From: Actinoplanes sp. N902-109
GTDB taxonomy: Bacteria > Actinomycetota > Actinomycetes > Mycobacteriales > Micromonosporaceae
Direction of reading: 5' to 3'
Assembly (NCBI RefSeq): GCF_000389965.1
Contig: NC_021191.1
Location: 5,581,501-5,645,500 of the forward strand
DNA: 64,000 bases
Shown here: piece by piece, positions 51,633 to 59,997 of the stretch
Numbering within the stretch: position 1 is the first letter of the stretch
How the letters are laid out: every line of letters starts with the position of its first letter
Translations under genes and position numbers: made by a program
The notes under the pieces: model-generated
Seen by the model: the letters and a program-made list of their open reading frames with translations, nothing else
Databases searched by the model: none
What the model was told of the DNA's origin: nothing

Positions 51633-51812
51633 ACCGTCGCCCCCATTTCATCGCTCGCCGAGGTACGGGGTTCAATGTCAAGGTCTGACAATGGGACGCG
51701 CCGGACATCTGGTCCGGTCGGCGGGTGGATGCAGGAGGCAGGCGGACGGCGAGCCGGTCACGCTGTCCGGAATGGGCTCGGGGGCTGCCGCGCGTACGGG
51801 TGAGGGACTACG

Positions 51813-53942
51813 GTGCGAGCCATGGCCCGCAGAGTGCTGCTCGCGTGTTCCGTGGTCATTACGCTGCTTCTGGCCGGTGCCGTGCCCGCGGCGGCGACCG
51901 GCGAGGTGTTCCGGCCCGGTGCCGCCGGGATCGGCGACCCCTACTTCCCGCTGGCCGGCAACGGCGGGTACGACGTCGGCCACTACGGGCTGGACATCAC
52001 GTACATCCCGCGGACCGGGGTGCTCGCCGGGGTGGCGACGATCAGCGCCCGGGCCACCGCGAACCTGTCCGCGTTCAACCTGGACTTCGACGGGCTGACG
52101 CTGCGGGCGCTGAGCGTGGACGGGCGGCCCGCGGCGTGGACGCGCAGCGGCGGGGAGCTGACCGTCACCCCGGCGCGCGGGCTGCGGTCCGGGCACGGGT
52201 TCACCGTGGTGGCCCGCTACGACGGGGTGCCGCAGGTCATCGACGACCCCAACCTGGGCGCCTCCGGGGTGTTCCGCACCGACGACGGCATGGTGATCGT
52301 GGGGCAGCCCGAGGTCGCGTCGACCTGGTTCCCGGTCAACGACCACCCCCGGGACAAAGCCGGTTACACGGTACGGATCACCGCGCCGAAAGGTCTGCAG
52401 GCGATCTCCAACGGCGTGCTGCGGCGGACGTCCACCCGGGGCGCCTGGACCACCACCACGTGGGAGGCCCGCGAACCGATGGCGTCGTACCTGGCGACCG
52501 CCACCGTGGGTGAGTACCGCGTGTCGGCGTACCGGAAGAAGGGTCTGCGGTACTGGGACGCGATCGACCCGAAGCTGTCCGCGCCGCAGGCCACGCCGCG
52601 CACCGGCACCCGGATGGCCATCTCCGGCATCGGGGAGCCCACCTACAAGCGGCTGACCCGCACCGTCGCCGTGCCCGCGACCGGCGGTTCGCTGAGCTTC
52701 TGGGTGGACCGCGACACCGAGACCTTCTGGGACTTCTTCCTCGTGGAGGCACGCACGGCCGGCGGCACCGACTGGACCACGCTGCCCGACGTCAACGGGC
52801 ACACCTCGGCCGATCCGGGCGCGGTCTGCTTCTACGCGCCGCAACTGCACCCGTTCCTGCTGCACTACGTCACCCCCGACGGGGAGAACTGCACACCGCG
52901 CGGCAGCACCGGCACCTGGTCGGCGGCCACCGGCGCGAGCGACGGCTACGAGCAGTGGACGGTCGACCTGAGCGGGTACGCCGGGCGCACCGCCGACATC
53001 TCGCTCACCGCGGTGGCCGACGACGTGGTCACCAGGACCGGGGCCGTGGTGGACGACGTGGTGTCGTCCACCGGCGAGGGCAGCACGTCGTTCGAGGGCT
53101 CGCTGGACGGCTGGGTCGCCGGTCCCGCGCCGGAGGGCAGTGCGCCCAACCCGGTGTCGTGGATCGCCGGCACCACCGCCGACCTGCCGCCCACCGTCGG
53201 GGAGTTCGCGGCCGCCGCGCTGGCCCGCGAGCCGGAGATCCTGGACTTCCTGTCCGCCACGTTCGGGCCGTACCCGTTCTCGGTGGCCGGCGGCATCGTC
53301 GACAGCTCCGCCGCGTTCGGGTTCGCGCTGGAGACCCAGACCCGCCCGGTGTACGCCCAGGCGTTCTTCACCGGGCCGCAGAGCGAGGGCGTGGTGGTGC
53401 ACGAGCTGGCCCACCAGTGGTACGGCGACAGCCTCGCGGTCGGCCGGTGGCAGGACATCTGGCTGAACGAGGGCTTCGCGTCGTACGCGGAATGGTTGTG
53501 GGCCGAGCACGAGGGCCGCGGCAGCGTGCAGCAGAGCTTCGACGCGATGTACGACGTCTTCAACCAGGTGCCGGAGCTGTGGCAGCTGCCGATCGGCGAC
53601 CCCGGCCCGACGCACCTGTTCGACGCCCCGGTGTACCAGCGCGGTGCGATGACGCTGCACGCCCTGCGCCTGGCGGTGGGCGACGCGGTGTTCTTCCGGA
53701 TCCTGCGCACCTGGGCGGCGACCCGGGCCGGTGGCACCGTCACCACCCCGGAGTTCGTGGCGCTGGCCGAGCGCATCTCCGGCAAGCAGTTGCACGAGCT
53801 GTTCGACGCCTGGCTGTTCGCGCCGGTCGCCCCGGCTGTGCCGACCATCGTGCAAGCACCGACGGCACTGGTGGGCCGGGCCACGGTGTCCCCGCCGGAG
53901 CAGATCAAGCGGCACCTGAGAGGCGTCAACCCCATCAGGTGA
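51813..53942 (+). CDS. Secreted M1-family (aminopeptidase N-like) metallopeptidase
   Basis: 709 residues from GTG 51813, with GAGGG upstream; ATG 51822 is possible. A signal peptide (VLLACSVVITLLLAGAVPAAA) is followed by the M1 beta domain. The catalytic domain has FALETQTRP, equivalent to the GAMEN loop, then HELAHQWYGD (zinc His-Glu-x2-His near residue 530) and NEGFASYAEW (third zinc ligand near 551). Unusually, residues about 245-445 insert a beta-rich module (FWVDRDTETFWDFFLVEA, WTVDLSGYAGRTADISL) between the two M1 domains. Expected activity is zinc exopeptidase outside the cell. Confidence 0.88.
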   Translation: MRAMARRVLLACSVVITLLLAGAVPAAATGEVFRPGAAGIGDPYFPLAGNGGYDVGHYGLDITYIPRTGVLAGVATISARATANLSAFNLDFDGLTLRALSVDGRPAAWTRSGGELTVTPARGLRSGHGFTVVARYDGVPQVIDDPNLGASGVFRTDDGMVIVGQPEVASTWFPVNDHPRDKAGYTVRITAPKGLQAISNGVLRRTSTRGAWTTTTWEAREPMASYLATATVGEYRVSAYRKKGLRYWDAIDPKLSAPQATPRTGTRMAISGIGEPTYKRLTRTVAVPATGGSLSFWVDRDTETFWDFFLVEARTAGGTDWTTLPDVNGHTSADPGAVCFYAPQLHPFLLHYVTPDGENCTPRGSTGTWSAATGASDGYEQWTVDLSGYAGRTADISLTAVADDVVTRTGAVVDDVVSSTGEGSTSFEGSLDGWVAGPAPEGSAPNPVSWIAGTTADLPPTVGEFAAAALAREPEILDFLSATFGPYPFSVAGGIVDSSAAFGFALETQTRPVYAQAFFTGPQSEGVVVHELAHQWYGDSLAVGRWQDIWLNEGFASYAEWLWAEHEGRGSVQQSFDAMYDVFNQVPELWQLPIGDPGPTHLFDAPVYQRGAMTLHALRLAVGDAVFFRILRTWAATRAGGTVTTPEFVALAERISGKQLHELFDAWLFAPVAPAVPTIVQAPTALVGRATVSPPEQIKRHLRGVNPIR

Positions 53943-54056
53943 CACAGTGGAACGCCTCGGTCACACTGCGAGCATGACAGGGCGGTGGGGACCGGGGCGT
54001 CTGCTCGGGGCGGGTGCGGCACTGCTCGCCCTTGCCGTGCTGCTCGACCAGCAGCC

Positions 54057-55424
54057 ATGGCGCTGGGTGCCGTGGCCGGCGCTGGGGTCGCCCGGCATCC
54101 GCTGCTGGTCGCGCTCGGCCTGCCCGCGCTGGCGCTGCTCAGCACCGGGGCCGGGCTGCGCCGCCGCCGCTCCCGGGACGCCTCCTGGCCCTGGCTGCTG
54201 TCCTATCCCGGGGTGCTCGGCGTGGCAGCGGCGGTGACCGGGCTCGGTGTCGCCGCGATGCTGGTGATGCTGCACCTCGCGGCCCGCTCGCCCGTCGCGG
54301 AACGCCCCGCCCTGCAGATCGACGCGATCAAGTACGGCCTCGGCATCGGCGCCGCGGCGGGTGCGGCCGCCGCGTTGCTGCTGGGGGTACGCCGCCAGCA
54401 GCACACCGAGCACGCCCAGTCGGCCACCGAGCTGGACGCCGCCGAGCGCCGGGTCACCGACCTCTACACCAAGGCGGTGGAACAACTCGGGCACGCCGAG
54501 GCCGCGGTCCGGCTGGGCGGCCTGTACGCCCTGGAACGGGTGGCCCAGAACACTCCGGATCAGCGGCAGACGGTGGTGAACGTGCTGTGCGCGTACCTGC
54601 GGATGCCGCCGGGCGCCCGCGACCCGGACCCGGAGTCGCAGGTCCGGCGGACCGCGCAGCGCATTCTCACCACCCACCTGGCCGGCACCGCCGGGCCCGC
54701 GTTCTGGCCCGGCCTCGACCTCGACCTCGCCGGCGCCGCCCTCACCGACCTTGACCTGCGGCACGCCCGGGTGGGCACCGCCCGGTTCAGCTCGGCCGTG
54801 TTCAGCGGCGACACCCGCCTCGACCGGACCACGTTCACCGGGCCGGCCCGCTTCGACGGCGCGACGTTCGACGGGGTCGCCCGGCTGGACAACGCCACCT
54901 TCGCCGACTCGGCGGTCTTCCGCGGTGCGACCTTCGGACAGGCCGCGTGGTTCGGTGGCACCACCTTCGCCAAGGACGCCGCGTTCGACGCCACGGTGTT
55001 CCGCCACGACGCCTGGTGCTACGGCGTGACCTGTCACGGCGCGGCCTGGTTCGGCGGCGCGACCTTCGAGGGGCAGACCAGCTTCGAGGACACCCACTTC
55101 GCCGACGCGGCCTGGCTGCGCGGTGCGCGCTTCGCCCGGCCGGCCCGCTTCCGGCGTGCGCTGTTCTATGCCAACGCCAGCTTCGACCAGGCCGGCTTTG
55201 CCGGGGGCGCGCACTTCGAGGAGACCACGTACGTCGGGGACGCCAGCTTCGACCGGGCCACGTTCGCCGTGCCGCCGTCGTTCACCGGCTGCCGGATCAT
55301 CCCGCGCGCCGACCGCGCCGACACCTGGCCGCCCGGCTGGCGCCCGGCCACCGCCGACGACCAGCTCGGCACGCTCGTCGCCGACACCGCGGCGGCCGGA
55401 CGGCCGGACGACCGGCCGGGGTGA
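54057..55424 (+). CDS. Membrane protein with C-terminal pentapeptide repeats
   Basis: 455 residues from ATG 54057; a longer in-frame GTG lies at 53985. Two or three transmembrane helices occur in the first 110 residues, then a helical stretch (TDLYTKAVEQLGHAEAAVRLGGLYALERVAQ) typical of this family. Residues about 230-410 are pentapeptide repeats of A-x-F type (ARFDGATFDG, AVFRGATFGQ, ASFDRATF), which form a right-handed beta-helix. The N-terminus may be frameshifted: a second frame from ATG 53974 reads MTGRWGPGRLLGAGAALL and would join if one G were added at 54084-54087. The function is unknown. Confidence 0.75.
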   Translation: MALGAVAGAGVARHPLLVALGLPALALLSTGAGLRRRRSRDASWPWLLSYPGVLGVAAAVTGLGVAAMLVMLHLAARSPVAERPALQIDAIKYGLGIGAAAGAAAALLLGVRRQQHTEHAQSATELDAAERRVTDLYTKAVEQLGHAEAAVRLGGLYALERVAQNTPDQRQTVVNVLCAYLRMPPGARDPDPESQVRRTAQRILTTHLAGTAGPAFWPGLDLDLAGAALTDLDLRHARVGTARFSSAVFSGDTRLDRTTFTGPARFDGATFDGVARLDNATFADSAVFRGATFGQAAWFGGTTFAKDAAFDATVFRHDAWCYGVTCHGAAWFGGATFEGQTSFEDTHFADAAWLRGARFARPARFRRALFYANASFDQAGFAGGAHFEETTYVGDASFDRATFAVPPSFTGCRIIPRADRADTWPPGWRPATADDQLGTLVADTAAAGRPDDRPG

Positions 55425-55455
55425 ACGTCGGCTGCGGCACCGGGCGGGCGCCGCG

Positions 55456-56778
55456 TCAGGCGGTGGGCACCTCGTCGTTGGCGGGCAGGCTGTCCATGAA
55501 CGAGCTGACCGAGAAGACCGCACGGCCGGCGCCCGCGGGACCGTAGCCGGGCGGGCTGGACAGGCCGTTGGCCTCCATCGTCGCGCGGTAGGCCTCGAGC
55601 AGCCGGATGTGGTATTCCAGCGGCGCGCCCTGCGGGTTGCTGCGGCCCAGCGGGGTGGTCGGCTCCGGGCACCAGGTGGTGAAGCGCGGGGTGATGCCGC
55701 GGGACATGAAGTACTGCAGTCCCTCGGTGGTCGACGCGATGGCCTCGTCCACCGTGGCGAAGCCGTGCGGCGCGGCCATCTCGACGCCGGCCACGAAGTT
55801 GGGGATGACGTTGCGGGGGCCGAAGACCTCGGCCGAGTCGAGGATGCGGCGGTGCCACTCCTCGCGCCCCACGTAGCGCTCCTTGCCGGGGCAGTACAGC
55901 TCGAACAGCCGCTTGTCCCACACCTCGTAGTTGGGGTGGTAGATGCTGATGCCGTAGTCCTTGAACCGCTGCACGTCGGCGCGCGGCAACGCCTGCGCCA
56001 CCACCTTGCCGATCCAGCGGCCGGGGAAGCGCTCCTCGATGGCCTGGGCGTAGCGGCCGTAGAAGTCGGCCTCGGCCAGCCCGTCGACCTTCGAGGTGAT
56101 GCTGCCGCCGGTCAGCGTGTACGCCTGGGAGGTGCGCCCGGTGTCGTACTTGTCGATGATCTCGAGGGCTTCGAGCACCTCGTCGACCGGCTTGACCCCG
56201 GTGTAGGGCCGCCCGGCCGCCTTGTGCTGGCGCCAGTTGTGGTTGATGTCGCAGTACTGGCACTCCTCCTTGGCGCCGAAGTACTGGCAGACGCGGAACG
56301 CCGTGAGGTAGATCAGGTAGCCCCACTGGATGGTCGGGGCGACCTCCATCACCTGCTTGCCGTTGGCCAGGGTGTGCCGGTAGTAGTCGGGCATCGGCGG
56401 CAGCCCCACCTCGGCGATCGGCTTGCCGTCCAGGAACAGCATCAGCCGCCCGTCGTCGCCGGCCTTGACCCGGTAGGGCGAGTCCGGGTTGGTGCGCACC
56501 GACACCACCGTGCGGCGCAGGTCGTAGGGACCGCCCAGCAGCACGATCTCCTCCGGCGGGCGGCGCAGGGCGGCCTCGCCGAGCTCGGGCAGGGTGCGGT
56601 GGTCGAACGAGAAGATGAAGTACGACTTGGGCTTGACGTCGCCCTTCTCGTTGTCGGTCAGCGCCGAGTCGTCGAAGGCCAGCCCGCCACGCAGCAGGTC
56701 CTCCTTGATGACGGCCTCCCGCGGCACGTGCGGGAAACGGCCCATCAGGTCCTCGACGAGCTCGGTGCGCGACTGCAT
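55456..56778 (-). CDS. Radical SAM enzyme with a CX8CX2C cluster motif
   Basis: 440 residues, ATG 56778, with GGAGG 7 nt upstream. The iron-sulfur motif VCQYFGAKEECQYCDIN (residues about 165-181) is C-x8-C-x2-C rather than the usual C-x3-C-x2-C. Downstream strands (SQAYTLTGGSIT, DYGISIYHPNYEVWD, PNFVAGVEMA) follow the radical SAM TIM-barrel order. A 160-residue N-terminal domain precedes it. It probably generates a 5'-deoxyadenosyl radical, but the substrate is unknown. It is transcribed with no tight neighbour; the pentapeptide gene is convergent. Confidence 0.8.
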   Translation of the reverse strand: MQSRTELVEDLMGRFPHVPREAVIKEDLLRGGLAFDDSALTDNEKGDVKPKSYFIFSFDHRTLPELGEAALRRPPEEIVLLGGPYDLRRTVVSVRTNPDSPYRVKAGDDGRLMLFLDGKPIAEVGLPPMPDYYRHTLANGKQVMEVAPTIQWGYLIYLTAFRVCQYFGAKEECQYCDINHNWRQHKAAGRPYTGVKPVDEVLEALEIIDKYDTGRTSQAYTLTGGSITSKVDGLAEADFYGRYAQAIEERFPGRWIGKVVAQALPRADVQRFKDYGISIYHPNYEVWDKRLFELYCPGKERYVGREEWHRRILDSAEVFGPRNVIPNFVAGVEMAAPHGFATVDEAIASTTEGLQYFMSRGITPRFTTWCPEPTTPLGRSNPQGAPLEYHIRLLEAYRATMEANGLSSPPGYGPAGAGRAVFSVSSFMDSLPANDEVPTA

Positions 56779-56920
56779 GCGTTCCTCCTACTACCGGCTA
56801 CCGGCGGTGGTGCCGAACCATTCCATGTCATCACGCCGCGGCCGATTCGCCACCCCCACCCCGGGGAGACGTTCATGACAGCCCGCGGCCGGGGGACCTG
56901 CCCGGCCCCCCGGCCGCTCG

Positions 56921-59173
56921 TCAGGGCCGGCGCACGATGCTCTGGCCCGGGTCGACGACCACGGTGGCCACGACCGTGCCGGAGCGGCGGAACGTCACCG
57001 TGCGGCGCTGCCCGGTGGGGTTGACGGCCAGCAGCTTCGGGGCGGTGGCGCTGCCGAACGCCAGCCCGTACGGGCCGTCGGCGACCACGGCGGGCTGCGG
57101 CGGGCCGTACGCGGCGAGCATCTCCACCCAGTAGCGGACCATGGCCCGGCTGGTGCTCTCCTCGCGGGGCAGGCCGGCGGTCAACCGGCGCCGCGCCGCC
57201 GCGGGGTCGGCCAGAGCCAGGTCTGCGGCGAACAGATCACCCCAGACCCGGGGTTCGCCACCGACGGCACGGGCCAGTTCGGCGGCGCGGGCCGCGGCCT
57301 TGCCGGCGTCGGCGCGGTAGAGCGAGCCGAACGTCAGCGGCAGCAGCTGGATGCCGGTGATCGACTCCGGCTTCGGGTCGAACCAGGTCGCGTAGTCGAT
57401 CTTCGCGTCCCAGACGATGCCCGCGACCGTGTGGGCGTAACCCGCCGGGCGGGTGCCCTCCTCCCCCAGCCAGTACCGGCGCGCGGTCGCTGCTTCCAGG
57501 GCATAGTGCGTCATTCCGTACGAGGTGAGCTGCGCGTCCCCGGACACCACGCCCCACCGCGTCAGCGCCTCCCAGGCCGCCACGGCCTCGCTGGACGACT
57601 CCTGGTTGTTGCCGTCGGCGAACGGCGCGAACCCGGACGCCGCCGAGTGCCCGAGATAGGCGTTGAACACCCGGAACGGCGGGAAACCGGCCGCACCCTC
57701 GCCGGACAGCGCGCCGCCGTAGTCGCGGGCCAGCAGCGACACCGCCCCGCCGTAGTCGCGCCGGAACGCCGGGTCGGCCTCGGCCAGCACCGCCGCCGCG
57801 CGGACCAGGTAGCCGTAGTGGAAGTGGTGGTCGTTGTAGTCGCCGCTGCCGAACTCGGCCGGTACGGCGATCACCCCGCCCCACGTCTTGTCGTACGCGA
57901 GGTAGCGCTTGTCGCCGGGCCCGGTGTAGCTCAGCCAGTCGGTGAGGCCGGCCCGCAGCCGCTTGAGGGCGGCCTCCTGCTCGGGCAGCGCCCCGATCCC
58001 CTTGGCCACCTCGGCGATGGTGGCCAGCCGGCCGAGCTCCTTCATCCCGAAGTAGCTGCCGCCGTCCGCCGGCGTCTTGGCGGCGAGGTCGGCGCGCAGG
58101 TCGGCCAGCACGGCGCTGCGGGCGGTGCCGGGCAGCGCGACCGCCGGGGCCTCGGTCACCAGGCCGGGCATCGGCACGCGCACGCGCACCTCACCCGCCC
58201 GGACCAGCGGCAGCGTGCCGAGTGCGTCGGCGTAGCCGCCCGGTACGGCGTCGACGCCCGGGCCCTTGACCAAGCCGGCGCTCTGGTGCGGCAGCAGCGC
58301 CCACAGCGAGGGTTCGCCGGACTGCCGTTCCACCCCGAGCGTCTGGGTCACCGTGCCGGTGGTGGCGTCGTACGTCATGTTGGCGGTGCTGCGGATCACC
58401 GGGTCACCGGCCGCCGAGGCCAGCGCCTGCTGCCAGCCGGTGAGGTCGACGCCGTCGGGCACCCGACCGAGCACGATGCCGGTCTCGGCGCGGCGGTCGG
58501 CGACGAGCCGGTTGCCCTCCCGGCGCCAGGCGGTGCCGGCCTGGGCCTGCACGTCCCAGCGCTGCCCGGCCACGGTGAGCTGGGCCGCCGCGCCGCCGCC
58601 GGCTTTGCCGAGCGGGCCGGTCGCGGTCAGGACGGGCGCCACGTCCTGGAACGTGACGTACAGCAGCGGGCTGCCCTGCACGACGGTGAGCTCCATGGCT
58701 CCCCCGCCGCGCAGCTCGGCCCGGAGCACGACGTGGAACGCGCCGTACCCGATGACCCGGATCCGCTCGACCGGGCCGCCGGCGGTCAGTGCCGGTTCGA
58801 ACGGGGTCACCACGGCGTCGGCCGACGCGGCCGGGGCGGCCGAGCTGACCGCGACGCCGGTGCCGGTGTTCTTGACCGCCAGCGGGCGGGCCCACAGCGG
58901 CTGGGTGAGCGGGCCGGTCAGCGCGGAGCTCCACCACTGGTTGGTGGGCAGCGCCTGCCCGGCCAGCTGCGGGCCGGCCTGCACCGGTGCCTGCCGGGGA
59001 GCCATGCCGGCGGGCACGCTGCCGGCGATGCCGGCCTTGCCACCGGGGGCGGGGGTACGCAGCACCGTGGCGGCGGCTCCTTCGCTCAACGCCCCGCCGT
59101 GCGAAGCGGCGGCCGGCTTGCTGGGGTCACCGCCGGAGCGGCAGGCGGCCAGGGGGTAGCAGGGACAGGACAC
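56921..59173 (-). CDS. Glycoside hydrolase family 81 endo-beta-1,3-glucanase, signal peptide frameshifted
   Basis: 750 residues as an open frame from GTG 59173. GH81 marks are NQWWSSALTG, YNDHHFHYGYLVRAAA (catalytic region), GNNQESSSEAVAAWEAL and YGMTHYALEAAT. The annotated frame lacks a hydrophobic signal and begins SCPCYPLAACRS. A second frame from ATG 59210 reads MITTRRRLVTAACVLSLL and would continue into PLAACRS if one C were removed from the C5 run at 59152-59156. ATG 59210 overlaps the upstream stop (ATGA), so the true protein is probably a lipoprotein with Cys in LAAC. The change may be a sequencing error or a real mutation. Confidence 0.85.
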   Translation of the reverse strand: MSCPCYPLAACRSGGDPSKPAAASHGGALSEGAAATVLRTPAPGGKAGIAGSVPAGMAPRQAPVQAGPQLAGQALPTNQWWSSALTGPLTQPLWARPLAVKNTGTGVAVSSAAPAASADAVVTPFEPALTAGGPVERIRVIGYGAFHVVLRAELRGGGAMELTVVQGSPLLYVTFQDVAPVLTATGPLGKAGGGAAAQLTVAGQRWDVQAQAGTAWRREGNRLVADRRAETGIVLGRVPDGVDLTGWQQALASAAGDPVIRSTANMTYDATTGTVTQTLGVERQSGEPSLWALLPHQSAGLVKGPGVDAVPGGYADALGTLPLVRAGEVRVRVPMPGLVTEAPAVALPGTARSAVLADLRADLAAKTPADGGSYFGMKELGRLATIAEVAKGIGALPEQEAALKRLRAGLTDWLSYTGPGDKRYLAYDKTWGGVIAVPAEFGSGDYNDHHFHYGYLVRAAAVLAEADPAFRRDYGGAVSLLARDYGGALSGEGAAGFPPFRVFNAYLGHSAASGFAPFADGNNQESSSEAVAAWEALTRWGVVSGDAQLTSYGMTHYALEAATARRYWLGEEGTRPAGYAHTVAGIVWDAKIDYATWFDPKPESITGIQLLPLTFGSLYRADAGKAAARAAELARAVGGEPRVWGDLFAADLALADPAAARRRLTAGLPREESTSRAMVRYWVEMLAAYGPPQPAVVADGPYGLAFGSATAPKLLAVNPTGQRRTVTFRRSGTVVATVVVDPGQSIVRRP

Positions 59174-59206
59174 ATGCGGCGGTGACGAGCCGCCGGCGGG
59201 TGGTGA

Positions 59207-59980
59207 TCATCCGGCTCCGTTCACCGCGGGGGTCCGGCCCCGCGCGGTCTTGGTGTCGATGGCGGCGGTGAAGCGCAGCCCGGGGACGAGCGCGCTCACC
59301 GTGTCCACCGCGTCGGTGCGCGGCACCAGCACGACGGTGAGTTGCTCGTGGGCCGCCTGCTGCTCCTCGGTGAGCGGGGCGTCGGCGAGCGGGTCGGGGC
59401 CGACGCGGGCCGCCACGTGGTCGACGACGGCGGGCACCGGGCGGGCGAGACCGGGCCCGGTGATCTGCGCGGACATGCCGAGCCGCAGCTCCCGCAGCTC
59501 GTCCTCGGTGGCCTTGGCGTGGAAGCTCAGCTTGCTGTGGTCGTACAGGGTGATGACGGGTTCGGCGGCACCCACGACGCCGCCGGCCGGGACGTCGACC
59601 TCGGCCACCGTGCCCGGCGCGGGCGCGCGCAGGGTCTGCACGGCCCCGCCCTCGGCCAGCTTGACGTGCCCGATCTGCTGGCCGGCGGCGACCCGGGTCT
59701 GCCCGGTCACCAGCACGTCGGTCACCACGCCGGAGCCGGTGGCGCCCAGCTGCAGGGCGTCAGCGGTCAGCGTGGCGTCCTCCAGCGTCACGAACGTCTC
59801 CTCGGTGAGCCGGTGGCCCACCACCGCGTAGCCACCGGCGGCGGCGCCACCGAGCAGCAGGGTGGTGACGAGGAAGGTGCGCACCGCGGGCAGCTTGCTG
59901 TGCCTGCCCGGGGCCGGCGGGGCTGGTTGCGGCGCCGGCCCGGCCAATTCGGTGTGGTCGTGCTCCATCACACTGGTCAT
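59207..59980 (-). CDS. HlyD-like membrane fusion/adaptor protein
   Basis: 257 residues from ATG 59980 with GGAGGAGAG upstream. A cytoplasmic basic start and one transmembrane helix (FLVTTLLLGGAAAGGYAVVG) precede a biotin-lipoyl-like region: GVVTDVLVTGQTRVAAGQQIG, APAPGTVAEVDVPAGGVVGA. The latter two are the paired half-motifs of periplasmic adaptor proteins, with a short hairpin. In a Gram-positive it probably spans into the wall zone. It lies between the GT2 synthase and the GH81 gene, with a 17-nt gap and a 4-bp overlap respectively, so it belongs to glycan export. Confidence 0.85.
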   Translation of the reverse strand: MTSVMEHDHTELAGPAPQPAPPAPGRHSKLPAVRTFLVTTLLLGGAAAGGYAVVGHRLTEETFVTLEDATLTADALQLGATGSGVVTDVLVTGQTRVAAGQQIGHVKLAEGGAVQTLRAPAPGTVAEVDVPAGGVVGAAEPVITLYDHSKLSFHAKATEDELRELRLGMSAQITGPGLARPVPAVVDHVAARVGPDPLADAPLTEEQQAAHEQLTVVLVPRTDAVDTVSALVPGLRFTAAIDTKTARGRTPAVNGAG

Positions 59981-59997
59981 GACTCTCCTCCAGGTGC

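Noticed and set aside
51678..53945. Minus-strand frame of 755 codons antisense to the M1 peptidase
   Set aside because: Antisense shadow; the plus-strand frame has signal peptide and HExxH...E motifs.
57431..59185. Plus-strand frame opposite the GH81 gene
   Set aside because: Antisense shadow; GH81 motifs are on the minus strand.
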